A stretch of 59,171 nt of DNA, taken from Azolla pinnata (lineage: Eukaryota > Streptophyta > Polypodiopsida > Salviniales > Salviniaceae). The DNA lies in the NCBI GenBank assembly GCA_037176905.1, contig JBBBWG010028146.1, forward strand, positions 1 to 59,171, in the 5' to 3' direction. The notes under the pieces are model-generated. The model made no database searches and was not told the origin of the DNA. It saw only the letters and a list, made by a program, of their open reading frames with translations. Of this stretch, positions 9,755 through 25,341 are shown in pieces (the stretch's first letter is position 1; every line of letters begins with the position of its first letter). The position numbers and the translations under genes are program-made.

Positions 9755-12742
9755 ACCAATGGTAAGTGCTCTTATTATTACTTTTACCATGTCCCATTGT
9801 TACTGAGAAATGACATTTATTCTTTAATTTCTATGATTATGGAAAATTCGCATGATCTTGGCATGTGTGGTTTTCCTGATTGATTTCCAGTTTCTCTGGA
9901 GTTATATGATGATTTCTGAATACTGAAGTCATTCGCATACCTCAGTATGTGGTTTCCAGATTATTGATATTTAATATTTCTGCATTCTTGTTTATATATC
10001 TTGCTATATGCTTTCCGGATAAGTGATCATGAGCTTTTTGTTAAGTGTATTGTTAGGAAATTATGGAAATACTACAGTTTTTGGTACCTTAGCACACAAG
10101 TTGGGCAGATATTTTTATTGAAATCTTTATTTGTAATAATAAGTAAGCTTATTATCATTCTTCCTGAATGCTGTCGGCATATTTGTTTCTACTGCTCCAA
10201 ATGCCACTGAGGCTTGTGTCCATTACCTTTTCATTGAGTACCAACAGTAGATACGAGCTTTGACTCTTCAGTAGATGCAAAAAAAATTTATAACATGTTT
10301 TTTTTCTTTTTTTTGGTCTTGGAGGATCAGAGTTGTATAAGCTCAGATAACCCTATGCTGTTTCCTTTTGTCTGCTGTCCAGACTGTCGCTTTTTACCTG
10401 ATTATGCATGAACTGTTTTCACAAATTCACCAGAGTCCGAATATGATACTGTGATGCCTCCGATCATAATTGAATATGTTTTCTATACACCTTATAATGA
10501 ACCTGATCCTTACCTATTTCTCTCCCAGCCAAGCTCAAATGTGACATTTATTAGTAAAGTTCCACATCTAAACATGTGAAACGTTTATGTTTTGTCTTAT
10601 AGGCCATATTTTGACCTCCAAATAAGATAATTCAATGTATTTGTCCGTCCTCTTTTTCTAATTCCCAATGGGTGGTTGTGTGGCTGGGCCGTCTTTTGCT
10701 TGGCTTAACATTCTTGCTTAAATGAATTATAGCTATGTCTATGCAGGGAATATATCTGGCATTTGTGAAAAAAACAAGCGGGTAAATTAGCCAAAAGACT
10801 GTAGAACATCAATTGACAGAAGCTTTGTCTGATTCAACACCAATTGTGCTTGAAATTTGTAAATTATCAGATTTTTTCCTGACATTGGTGTTTATGGCTT
10901 TATACAGGCTCCTTCAAGTGTTGTTATTTTGTGAATCAGCAATGTGTTAGATATGGAGACATGAAGGTGGATGTCCTGGCTTCGTGACAAAGTTTGGGAA
11001 AATATCAAAGCCTTTCTTTCTTTTCTTTAAATCTCCCTTGTGAACTATATTCTCATGAGAAGAATGTAATACCTTTGATCATCTGTCACAAATGCTGCTA
11101 TATACATATACGAGCATATTCATACATATGTATGCATACTCATGCATACATATATATGTATATGCTCCTCGGAGATGAACTAATGCTTGTTACAGAGCTT
11201 TTTATGTCAACAATTTTGTTTCGTGCATACCTTGATGTATGTAGTAGATTTTTGGGATTTAAAAACTGAACCTCTTCACTCAGTCCTTCGTTTCTATTTC
11301 ATTGGTGCACTATATACAAACCGTAAAACAAGTTATTTGGAATTGCATCTGTTGCTATTTCCTCAATACATGCTTTATATACCCCTTGTGTGATCCATTT
11401 CATTGAAATTTGAACTGCTCTTTCGGACATTAATTGATCATTTGTATTTTCAATACATCTCTTATGATGACCTTCAATGTGACTCATGGCTATGGATAGG
11501 ATTAGAAGTGGAAGGGCTATTCCGATGCAAAACAATGTTGATCAGTGGAAGAAGTGCCAAACATGATGGCGCGACGGTTGGGTGTGGGTATAGCATGAGC
11601 AGGATATCTGTAGTTTTATGTGTGGATTCTTGATGATAAAGAAAGAAATTGACTAACACCATTATATCTTGCCCTTGCATTAGACGTGTTCACCCACCTC
11701 CTCCACCCACAGTCTTTGCCTTTGGAGTAGTCACAAAGCAGCTGTCCATTCATATATCTTAGGTCCACTCCAATCATAATATCTTAACATGCAGGGCAGA
11801 GAAACTTCTTATGTAACCTATATTCAGAGCGTGTCAAGATGATGATCTGTCCTCTAATTATCACATGTTGGCCATTCATCCATTTGCATCATCGATTATT
11901 TGATGATTGCATACCAATTGAATCTTGTTCCAGTATTCGATTAACTAGCCCAAACAGATTGAAAAGCATTGTCATCAAACCCGTCAAGATCCCATGACAG
12001 GATGGCTTGAATCTACATGACACGAGGAATGTCCTGATCAGGTAGCTATGGAGTCTTAAAAAGTAATGTCTGACTCAACATGCTGCAAGAAGGTTCTGAT
12101 CATGAACAACAATGTTGTGCACAGCAAACCTTGCAACAACCCAGGATTATGGATCATTGCATTCAGCATTAAGCTTGCTAACATTTTATTGCATGGATCA
12201 TTGCCTGCATAATTTGACTAGATCAGGAACCTATCAATGTTAGGTCCAAACAGGGCGAGCACCGATTACGTACACCATGGCACGGCCTTAATGTAGTTGT
12301 GCCAACAAATGAACTAATCACCCACCCCCTTAATCTGACATGCACTATTACAATGTTAATAAAAAATGTTTAACTGGCCCATTAATCTGAGCTCCATAAT
12401 TACTGATCAAATCAAGACAATGTTAATCTATGATTTTAACTCCCTCAAGAATCTGTATAGAATAAAAAATGAATTCTTTCCATACATCTACCACCAAAAA
12501 CAAGGTGCTTTTGTACATGGTTACTGAAACAACTTCTACAAGAAAGATCAGATTCGGATTACCGCATTTTTCCATAGTGTACACCTATCTTTCCAAACGC
12601 ATGCCTTAAACTTGGATTAAACCACCTGATGCTACTAGAGGCATGCTTTACAATCTGTTTATTCAACTACAAAAATCCCAATAGCCATGAAATCCACAGT
12701 AGCGATAAAAAAGATTCCTTGTGCAAAAGAACTCTAATCAAA
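9755..12742. other. Three-kilobase gene-poor stretch
   Basis: AT-rich DNA between two converging genes. Near the left end a GTAAGT donor (9771) and a possible acceptor (TATGCAG, near 10747) could bound a 3' UTR intron of the 101-aa gene. Short TATG/CATA-rich repeats lie at 11100-11165. Open frames are all under 92 codons and show no family resemblance. The right end is the 3' flank of PELOTA. Confidence 0.55.
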
Positions 12743-15700
12743 TTATAGATCCATGTCCTCCAAATCTGGCAATGGAAACCGCAAAATTGCAGCTATTCCA
12801 GACAGTTGAGCTAGCTCTGCAACCACCTCCAAGTCCAACAGAGTTAGACAATATGTCATTTCCATTAATTAAACTTGGAAGACTTGTGTACTGGACGAAT
12901 TGTAAATAAAGTCATGTTTGTGAACTTACGTTCTCCGGAGACATGCATTGATGAGAAGATATGGACCTCCCCTCCATTTCCTTTTACGGAATCAGTCAAG
13001 TCAACGTACTTTCGTCGAGTATTGAGATCAGCATTCCTGTGAAATCAAATATGTTACCATCCGAAGTCCGCATCTACATCAATGTGTGAATCAGGGTGAA
13101 GTGACATGAAAATGAGAGAAATTTCCAAAACAGTAAACTGATCATTGAAGAGAAATGAGCATACCAGAAAACCCCAAATGGATTACTACAAAATAAGTAC
13201 TAACTATTACAGTATAAAAGAAAATCTGGCACACAAGGAGAACTGAATATGAAAACGAAACTAATGAAGTGGTGAGCTTGTTCAAGGCAAAAAGAGGACA
13301 ATGTTATCAATACTGGAAAGAAGACTGTCAACCATATGATGAATAAATGAATGGCGATTGAGACGAATCAGCACTAAGAAGACTCGTAAGCACGGAGTTA
13401 GGGGTGATTATGATGTAGAGTGCCTAATTTGTTCAATTACTTGCAAAGGTCACGTTATCATTCAAGATTTTTATTCCAGCTCTAACCTACACTCAAGAAA
13501 TCTGTAAGTTGCAGGTAATGCTTTCTTCCATGGCATGAAAAAGTTTGCATGCTAGATTCGATGATTTAGATCAATGGAACTATTTAATATTTATATTATT
13601 CAAGAGAAATGTCTAACTCAAACATATTTAATGACAGCCAACACAATCCAAAAACATACCTGAAAAGCTCATCTGTAAGCAGTAAACTCTGAATCGCAAG
13701 GCGGTCATGAGCAACCTCTACCTCCTTTGGACCATATATAGCTCTTGCAGGGTCCTGAAAATAAAATGCACTTGTGTAAATAATATTTGCATACAGAGAT
13801 TGTACCCTCTCATAAAAGTATGCCCTGTGCCAAATAAATTATTAGAGACATTGGAATAGGCAGGTAGGAGTTCTTATGTGTTAATTGCCAAAAGCAAATG
13901 TTTCTGATGTTTTCAATTGAGAGAAAATTTGCCATTTAATGCTAAGGCTCCTGGGTAGTGTCAATGCTTGCGTTAAGATTGACTTTACTTTTATTCACAA
14001 TTATAATGGATGTATCTTTGGACACATACAACATTCTATTTTCTAAAGTAAGAGTGCGAAATGTTTTGTAAGTTGAACTAGAGGTTACATCAAGCACCCC
14101 CTTCAAAATGTTCACACAACAAATGATTACACTAGAAATCATATCAAAACAGTCTTTGACGATTCTGATCTATAATAATATAGACCTGTTTATCTTTGAT
14201 TGGGACATCAACAATTGCAATAAGATAGAATATCTCTCCTCATGATAATCATAGATGAATTTTGACAAGAACCAAATTTTTAGTTTCTAAAATAAGAGTG
14301 CCAGATTTTCAATAGGCAATCACCCCATTTAAAATGGTCAGAAAACAAGTGCTTACATTAGAAAGCATATCGAAAAATTCCTTCAAGGCTCTGACCTGCA
14401 ACGATATAGAACAGCTTACTACAATCTGATGATTGAGATACCGTATATAAGCTAAAAATGAATATGCACACTTATAGCACCATATACCTCTTTGGCAGCC
14501 TTGGTATCCATGATAAGGTTCATAACTGAAGCTGCACTAAGAACTTCTTTCAATGAATGCCTAAAAAACAATCAGTTTTCAACATGTTTGCAATGCATCA
14601 CTCTAATCTCAAGCATAAGTCAACAAAAACCAGCCAGTGATTCTTACTTGTAACCTGAAGAAGCATGCACAAGAACAATTTTTGCCTTGTTCTCAATGAT
14701 TGTCCGAAGCTCTCTTTTTGTTGCCTCGTTAAGCATGTAACTGTGAAATTGATCCTAATAAAGCCCATCATAAAAACCCACAATTTGCATGCTGTAACAA
14801 AATGTTTAGAACAGTAAAAGCAGCTGGCAATTACACACCTTAGTGAATCCTGGACCAGCAATAATGAGACAACGAATTATGGTGAAGTCAATATTTCTAA
14901 GGACAGCCTGCAATTAAACTAACCTCAACACTGGAAGATACAATGAAAATGAGGGCTGTTATCCAAAAGCAATAGAATCAAACCTGTAACACATTTTCTA
15001 AGAACTTATTGATAGCCTGTTGGAAAAGGGCAATTTAGTTAGTAAAATCATTGGATGATACTTGAAAAAAAGAACCTGTTGAGGGTTTGAAGTAAAGATT
15101 GCCCATGTTGTACTTCATATGCATGTACCTTATCGTACCCTGCTAGTGCTGGTCCATGCTTACGTGGAATAGAAGACTCAACCCTTGCTTTTGTGGTAGT
15201 GACACTAAACCCAAGCATAGAGAACTATTATATCATTATCAAAAGCTGCCATATGTATGTTAAAGAAAACTGGTTTCCTGCTTGGCTTTATAAGCTCAGA
15301 ACAAAAGAAGGTTAGAAGTGTGAATATGAACAAGTCTGGTTACCTCTGTCCAACAAGGCATACACAAGCTAAGCCCTCTTGTATCATCAGAGCAGCAACT
15401 TCAGCACTGGCAGCAGGATCTACAATGTGTATCAGAAGACTGAATGGCAGGAAAAGTTCAAATAAAGTCGATGTGACAGTTATTGAGGAACTCACCACAA
15501 GCTAGCTTTAGGGTATCAACTGCTATGGAATCCCAACAACTCTGTATAACACAGAAAACAGTCACAATCCCAAAGACTAATGTGTAGAAATCAACATATC
15601 TTAATACTATACTAGAACAGATGAATATCACGTTACAATTACCCATCCCAGCAGCAGCAATGAGTTGGAACCTTTGTATCACTCATTTCTTTATTGTTTT

Positions 15701-17341
15701 TGTTGTATAAATATGATACTACAAACTACTGTATCAGATGCATAGACTTGTCTCCTTGTGTAAAAATTAGCCATCCTAGAGCTATAGACGAACTTTAGGG
15801 CTAACAAAAGTAGAACAGCTAAAGATCTCTTCTTTGCACCAGTCTCTTTCTATTCCTAGGAGTCTAAATTGAGCGTCTCTGCTGTAATTCTCCATCTTAT
15901 GAATGTGCTTGCTACTGATTCTGCAAATTTACATTTTATATAGTTCATATGGAAGTTCGTAAACACATCACGGGAAAACTGCATGTTCTGGAAATGTCAT
16001 TATTTATTTTATGGAAGATACTAATTTTAATAATTCCTGTTTTTTTAATTGTAACCCTTTATCTGCTCATTGCTTTCTGATTTTCAACCTTTTCACATTT
16101 CAATATCCTCATTTATGCTGCTTTTCAGCTTCAATAGCCCTTGTTATAATACAAACATGCTCATCAGAACAACACATACCTTCCTGTTTTTATTGAGGTA
16201 TTGGAAGAAAATGCTGAAGGTTTGGAGTTTACAGTAGATTTAATGACGTCCCCCTCAGGAAAAATCAATTTATAGATCACAGAGAAAAGGAAAGCGTTTG
16301 TTCAGGAATGTGAAGCATTCTGTACTGCTTGCATATTCCAGAAAATGAAAAGAATAATCCTTCTCAAACCTGTTCCATACTGATACAGAAAAACTTGAAA
16401 GAGCAAATATCGAGGCTCGGAGTCACGACTTTACCTTAACTAAGGAGAATGGTCGTTGCTGGTCGATCTCTAAAGTATGATAAGCTCCCAGCTTCAAGCA
16501 TTGAAATAAATCAACAAATGAGGAGATTTTCATTTAAGGAACAAAATTGTGTAATTGCAGACCTTCATAAACGGTTACCTTCACATGCTCATTTTCAGAC
16601 ACATTTTTTCCACGAATACGAATAATATTTGCAACATTGTCATAGTCAATCACCTAATCCATAGAAAGATATTTAATTAGAAGGAAATAAATGCAGTATG
16701 CGACAATTAATTTGCCGTGGTATCAACGGCTTGTATTTGCTGTCTTATACTTAAACGTACGTATTGAAGTTTAAATACTAGCATAGCATATTAGCTCAAG
16801 CAATTCCAAAGTTTCAGAAACATTACCTCTACTTCTACCTCCAGCCGTGTATGTACACGTTCTGCTTCTTTGCTTCCAGAGGATGTTTCTCGTTGAACCT
16901 TCCTGAACAAACAAGAAGAAGAAGAAGAAGAAATCTGGAATATTACGATTGATGGAATTTGAATGGAATTTCTAGCCGAAGCTTGAACAAAAGCATACCA
17001 ATACATGACTGAAGAAGTATCTGAACAAAAAAACAAAAAAAGAAACGGTAAACAAAAGCATACCTGATGGTGGAAGCTGACAGTCGGTCACCTTTGGAAA
17101 TAAGGTTGTAACAAAACCAGAGATCTTCTGGATTCTCAGGTGTAAGCTGGAAAAGCATGTTAAGATAAGGCCTAGTCCGAGAAAGCGGGTTACCATTTGA
17201 CACGAAAGGGAGAGGAGTGACTGGGTGCAAAGATGATGCTAGGAAAATCCATGGGAGATACAGCAGGGATGCATGGATGAAAATGATTACCTTGACGATG
17301 CCAGGGCCACCCAGTGTGAAGTCTCGGTGTCTAAGCTTCAT
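12743..17341 (-). CDS. PELO: Protein PELOTA, eRF1-like ribosome rescue factor (378 aa)
   Basis: Sixteen exons on the minus strand: 17341-17291, 17146-17064, 16902-16827, 16653-16579, 16491-16435, 15541-15496, 15419-15344, 15204-15129, 15016-14984, 14907-14839, 14754-14648, 14560-14488, 14395-14357, 13754-13660, 13036-12930 and 12816-12743. They sum to 1137 bases, exactly 379 codons including TAA, and 378 aa is typical for the family. Landmarks in order are [100 protein letters not shown] and [16 protein letters not shown]. Pelota, with the GTPase Hbs1, splits stalled ribosomes and feeds no-go decay. It lacks the eRF1 GGQ motif, as expected. All introns are GT-AG. The gene appears intact and lies head-to-tail with KAE1 upstream. 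Confidence 0.95.
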
Positions 17342-18524
17342 GGCACTGGCGTTAGGTCTGTCCCAAAAGACTGCAAATAAGGTTTCCCCTGTTTTCTAGC
17401 TGCCTTTTCCTTGTTTCTGGTTTCCCTTTTCTCTGTCAACCAAGGGCTTCCCCTGCTCCTAATGCCTTCAATTTCCATGACCGAATCATTGCGTAAGTAG
17501 TAGTATATCACAGAAGCTGTAATGTGTGTTTTTTGTTTTTCATCGCTCTGAAATGGATCAGCAGCCAATTCCTTAGCTATGGGCTGTTATTCTCAATAGT
17601 CTTTACACGGCTATTTGACTTCAAATTTGATTCAAGCTCATTCATATTCGTTCGATCTGACTTCAAGCTCCTTGATGAGATTCGCCTTTCTTGACCTTGC
17701 ATTGATCATGTCCTCTTGTGCTAGTTTAATGTTAGTTCCATGGTAGAAGGATAGATTTTGACTCAACAATGTATTAGTTCTTCTTCTTGACAAGAAGATG
17801 TTGTGTTTTATTATTCAGTTCCATGGAGTGAACATGTCTGCCCACATTAGTGTATCCATTGTTAAGGGTTGTGCTCTTTTCCATGCCAAATTGATGTGCC
17901 AAATGAATTCTTGCGCTCCCGCAATAATTGGATCCACAGTAATGGAGATAAAAACAGTAGCAATTTTAATGTTGTGATCAAAATCTACCTCAACTCCAGT
18001 AACTTGTAAGCGTCGAGAAAAATGTGCACATTTGCATACAGTCAAATCATAACCTAGTTATGGTGTGGGAAGACGCAGCTTAACAATAGATATATTAAGC
18101 CCATTGACTTAGATTTTGAGCTTAACATTCCACTCTGATCATGAGATAAACCATCCACTCAGATTGATTGACATTGCTCATTGTTCCATAGCCTTGCCAT
18201 AGATATCAACAATGGCCAAGACTCAGAGGTAAGTAAACCCTAAACCCTAATAATTCTAATGTTGCAAGCCCAAATAACCAAATTACCCCAACAGAAAAAA
18301 ACTGTATAACAAAGACTGCAGCATTTCAATATTGGCATCCAATTGGGCATGATCTTCATTCATAATGCACATGAACAATGCATGTTCCTCTCAAACAGTG
18401 GACCGTGTTGAGGCACGCGAAATTTGCCTCAATCATCAGAGAAAACTTCAGTCGCATGTCAGATGGTACAACTTTTCCCCTCAATTGCAAAGGATAGATT
18501 GTAGTGAAAAACATTATACATCCA
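17342..18524. other. Intergenic between KAE1 (3' end) and PELOTA (5' end)
   Basis: No gene is supported. This is the likely PELOTA promoter. It contains a telo-box pair (TAAACCCTAAACCCTAA near 18236-18252), nearly 0.9 kb upstream of the PELOTA ATG, and ordinary AT-rich sequence. Confidence 0.6.
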
Positions 18525-20805
<2,281 letters not shown>

Positions 20806-21110
20806 CGTCCCACTCTCTCTCTCTCTGTTCTCTTCTGTTTCCTGCTCCAAGCTCCCCCTGCCCTGCTCCTCTGTTTCCTGTTCCGAGCTCCCCCTGTTCC
20901 TCTGTTTCCTGTTCCGAGCTCCCCCTGTTCCTCTGTTTCCTGTTCCGAGCTCCCCTGTTCCGGGATCGCCTGTTCCAAATTCCCCTGCTCCGAGCTCCGA
21001 GCTCCCCTGTTCCAAATTCCCCTGTTCCGAGCTCCGAGCTCCCCTGTTCCGAATTCCCCTGTTCCGAGCTCCCCTGTTCCCAATTCCCCTGTTTTCTGTC
21101 TGCTCGGGGC
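20806..21110 (-). repeat. CT run and GAGCTC/CCTGTTCC minisatellite in the KAE1 leader
   Basis: Immediately upstream of the KAE1 ATG is a short CT run (about 20812-20828). Beyond it come about 250 bp built from CTGTTCC joined to GAGCTCC, CAAATTCC or GAATTCC in varying order, with units of about 9-33 bp. On the transcribed strand this reads GGAACAGGGGA. The same motif recurs at 56815-56930. Frames through it encode Gly/Thr/Glu-rich repeats and are not called. Confidence 0.8.
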
Positions 21111-21209
21111 TTTTCTAGGGTTCCACTTCTCCGGGCCTTCTTTGTTAATAAGAGGGGGTTCATACGCTTCAGTTCCCAAGCCTCACAATCTGTGCGTATC
21201 TTTCCTCTG

Positions 21210-21660
21210 CGATCGATCGATCGTCTAGGGTTTTTTTTTAGGGCTTCTTCTTTTTTTCTCTGTCGGCACAAACCGGAGAGTATATAGATTTGATTTGATG
21301 CAAGGCCTTAATGCCTGCACAGATCAAAGAGAAACCATGGGCTGATTTGTGCTTACGTGGTCAGGTAACAGGTGCGCGCGTGTGTTCCTTGTGTGATTAT
21401 CTAAGGGTTTTTTTAGGGCTTNNNNNNNNNNNNNNNNNNNNNNNNNNNNNNNNNNNNNNNNNNNNNNNNNNNNNNNNNNNNNNNNNNNNNNNNNNNNNNN
21501 NNNNNNNNNNNNNNNNNNNNNTTTTTTTCTTTTCTCTCTGACACAAACCATAGTATATAACGATTTGATGCAAGGCTTGATAGATACCTGCACACAGCAA
21601 AGAGCAACCATGGTCTGATTAGTGTTTACGTGGTAAGATAACAACTTTACAAGCTAGTAC
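21210..21660. repeat. Tandem array of 150-180 bp units, interrupted by a gap
   Basis: Units begin near CTAGGGTTTTTTTAGGGCTT and pass through a CT/T-rich run, CACAAAC, TATA, GATTTGATGCAAGGC, GCAAAGAGCAACCATGG and TTACGTGGT. At least two units are present, one on either side of the N run. The same unit occurs three times at 37085-37530. The array starts beside the KAE1 leader and marks the left edge of the duplicated region. Confidence 0.7.
21422..21521. other. Assembly gap (100 N)
   Basis: Exactly 100 N, the conventional placeholder for a gap of unknown size. It falls inside a tandem array, a common reason for assembly to stop. Confidence 0.99.
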
Positions 21661-23160
21661 ATTTAATCGTCTCAATGGCGAGGCAAAACAAAAATAGAAG
21701 GTCTGATTTCGTACAATAAACGGTGGCGTCTAATATTGTCACGGTTCTAATTTACTACTTATACAAGAAAATATTGTCATTTGGGGACTCTCGATCAAAA
21801 GATTTAGTTTTAAGATGTGTTGTGAAAAGACGAATATTTAGCAACATGTCATTTTTATTTTTATTTTTAGTGTGAAAGTAGAAGACAATACTTGTTGTTC
21901 CTAACAATATCCAATCACATGTCGGTTTTTCGGGATACATTTAAAAGTTTCGGCACGTAGTGTCTCGATGTTATTTGAGTACACCAATACAATGGGTGTT
22001 AGCGCAATTTACCCAAATTGAATAGAAACTAGAAGTGGGAAATGCTTTTCCTCTTTCTGAGATATTAAGGATTACACTATAATTGGGATATGCACAATGT
22101 TTTGGTATTTTTGCTGGTACGATGGGTTTTCGGCAAGGGTTTGGAATTGGGAGGTAGAGGGAGCTGTTTTAGTACTAGGGTTAATACCGTTGGGCGGAGA
22201 CCATATGTATTGATGCTCAGAATGAATCAACTTTAAGAGAGATTGCTTAGAGGGACATGTTTGGTGCTCAGACATCTGCGGATATTGGCTTGAAAGTGTC
22301 GAGCGCAAATATGCGAATGAAAGCTGAATATAAATTCCTTAGTGTGCACAAAAATGTCTTTTAATGAACGCTTGGCATTGTGGTAAGTTGAAATAATTTT
22401 AAGCTTACGGACTCGGGTTTGAAACTCAATTACTCGTGTTGACTAGACCCATGTTGATCGATTTTGACCGACATCCTATCTGACCAGTTGGGGCCACCAT
22501 CAACTGGGTCTCGTTGGGAAAAGAAAATCACAAGACTGGGCTCTACCATGTGAAATTTTTTTTCAACGAAAAAATCCTTTCATTAGTTAGAGAGAATATA
22601 AGAGAAAACCAAATAACATCTAAAGATAATTGTCTATAGACTTACATTCACCATAGCAAAGGTGGATAAATCCGTGATGGGGGCTTGAACGACCAACGTG
22701 GTTTACCTTGACTTAAAACAAAGATAAGCTAGTGATTCCACTACTGCAGAAAAGTAGATCGCTTAGTAGGCCAGGGCTCTACCGTATGATTATAATGATC
22801 ATACACCCCTCTTCCTATCCGAAGCAAAGGCTGTGTTGTTGATGCTAGTCATCGAGTCGCTTCAAACTTCAATGCCTAATTGCAATTGATCTCTTCAGAT
22901 CTGCTGATGGAGCTATCTAGTAGTGGTAGATCAAGACTCTGAGTGTGCATGATAGTCAAGGCAGAGCATGTGGCTGCATCGGATGTGACCCAAAGAGCAT
23001 TGTGGCAATGCCAAAGTCAAGTTAGGTTTCCGATCGTCTGTTCATGCCTAGCTATCAAAGTGTTGAGTGGACAAGGAAAGTCGGAACCAACTTGGTCTTT
23101 AAATTGGAGACTTTATCATATCCAAGTCTTGTCACAAGTTAGATGAACATGAAATACAGA
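21534..23160. repeat. Segmental duplication, copy A (partner 37385-38870)
   Basis: Colinear with 37385-38870. Shared landmarks include TTATACAAGAAAATATTG, CACCAATACAATGGGT, AGAGGGACATGTTT and CAAGTTAGGTTTCC, in the same order and orientation. Small indels and many substitutions show that the copies are not recent. No intact gene is seen. Open frames are under 80 codons. Confidence 0.75.
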
Positions 23161-25341
23161 GGGCTCAATGTTGTGATGACACTTGAGAAAGAGAAAGAGA
23201 GAAGACACTTGTCTTTTAACGATGTTGTACATGTTTTCTTGAACAATGATCAACAAGGATGCCAAAACCAGGTTTATTTCTTGTCAACTATTTGAATAAT
23301 ATAGATAATTATATCACAACTACAAGCATCATAATTGAGAGGGTTTTGCTACCTTTTCGTTTTGTTTTCATTGAAGGTGGTAGAGCTCTATTCACCACCA
23401 TCATATAGGAGTATTTCATACATTTAAATAAACGTGATATAGTTGGAGCTTGAGGAATGGTTTTTATTATTTATTTTGTAGTGTATTTTTCATTAGATAT
23501 TTAGGATAAAAGAGAAGTTGTTTGATTTAATAATTCGGTGTTTTCTTAATCTTTCATTATATGTTTCGGTGTTCTTAATCTTTCTTAGAAATTAGATCGA
23601 GGCGTGAAAAAGAGTCAAAGGAACATGTGCAACCGATCAGAGGTGGGTCATTGCGAGCAACACTGCCTGCCGTTGTTATCGCAAACCGTCTCCTGACTCT
23701 GTCTAGGCGCTCAAGCTCTAGGAGAGTCATAAGGCAAATATCATTTGAACACGTAGTCGAGCACAATGGTCAACGATGTGTTTGAAGCTCTCCGGTGTAT
23801 TTACAATGGGACATGGAAAGCAAAGAACCGATTCAACATTATCATGGGCTTTCTCCAAATCGAGCTACACCAAAATCGGACTTTGTCGAAAGACCTTTGT
23901 TTAAAATTCTAGTTTTATTAGTACGTGAAGCAGCTTGCCGTCGATCCAGCCATTGCATTCGAATCCAAACGGAAACCTAGATCTTTGTGTGCTTAACTTG
24001 AATTAGATGCTCAAACTCACAATGTAACAAGAAGGTTGGGCTCTTGGTGCCAAATTTATAGCAGCTTTGTGCTCAGAGACTTTATCATATCCAAGTTTTT
24101 GCCACAAGCCAAATGAGCATGGCATACATTCGCATCTCGGTCTTCATAGGGAAGGCCCAAGGTGTAGTCGCAAATGGATGTGCATGTGCATGCGTGTGTT
24201 ATAGGTATATTGTATAACCTTAAGGACCAATTTAAAAGTTAATTTGAATAGAATGGTATATGTGAACAATTAGGAATAAAAGTAGTAGTGGCATGGGTCT
24301 CGGCTGCATGGGCATCTTTAACTACTATGACAATGCTCTTTTGAGAGTTCTAGAGAAGAAACAAAAGATTGTGTATGTATAGGGGAGTAATTATTACTCT
24401 CTCACTGCAACTGTTTTCAAGTCAGAGTTATAAGGAATAAATAGTTGTTTGGTAGGAGCTACTTTGTGTGTTAACTATGTGGATGATTTGGAAAAGTAGA
24501 TGCCAAAAGGTTTTTGAAGGACAGGAAACCCCATTAGTGCAAGATAACAAAGGAAATTTGGTTGGAAATTATTTTCACATTGAAGGGCCAATTATAGGAA
24601 ATTAACGGTCGTTCTAATACAAAAGTTAGCCAATGTATTGAATTTCACAAGATATGACGAAAATCTCCATCTTATACTTTGGATAACATGACACTTATGT
24701 CACCACATTTTGTCTTCTCTCTTCAATTAAGGTAGAGACACATTTATTTTAAAAAACAAGTCATCTTTGTTATTTTTGTAGAGAAGCCAAGGGTCTTATC
24801 GGTTGTGGTCTATTAGACGTTTTTTCACTATAATTATTTGAAAGGATAATTAAAAAAAAAAAGGTTTATGTGAAAAACTAGATATTTTCAAATCGGGACA
24901 AGCTCATATGATCATTACATAGGTGTGAATACTTAGTAATGAAAGAACCCTTAAAAGTCAACTAATATAGCTTCATTACGAGACATTGTAAAGCATGTTA
25001 AAATGTAATTTATAATTTTGTTCGGTGTTTTTTTGGACAAATTTCTCTTATAAGTTTCCTCCCAATCTAGCTAGCTTGCTACACCATAAAAAAGCATTTA
25101 TTTACGTAAAGCTTCATCACACAAACTAGTTGACAATGATTAAGTGAGAGACCCAACCTCTTTATTGACCATGATCGATATGTGCGGGCAAGAGATCGAG
25201 CGAGTTATTTATTTTTTTACATTTCTTGCCATTCCATGACAAGAACAGAGCCTCTTTATTCGACCGCGATCGATCGACCGACCGATCGATCGATCAGCGA
25301 GGGCTCGAGATCGAGGAGGGGCGAGAGATTCAGTTTTTTCT
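23161..25341. other. AT-rich spacer of the duplicated region, no gene
   Basis: Parts of this stretch match the spacer after copy B. The text around 24060-24180 and 24880-25080 recurs at about 38790-38880 and 38965-39180. The end (25130-25340) resembles 39240-39540 and is rich in GATCGATC palindromes. The middle, 23160-24060, has no match in the window that I can see. No coding sequence is supported. Confidence 0.5.
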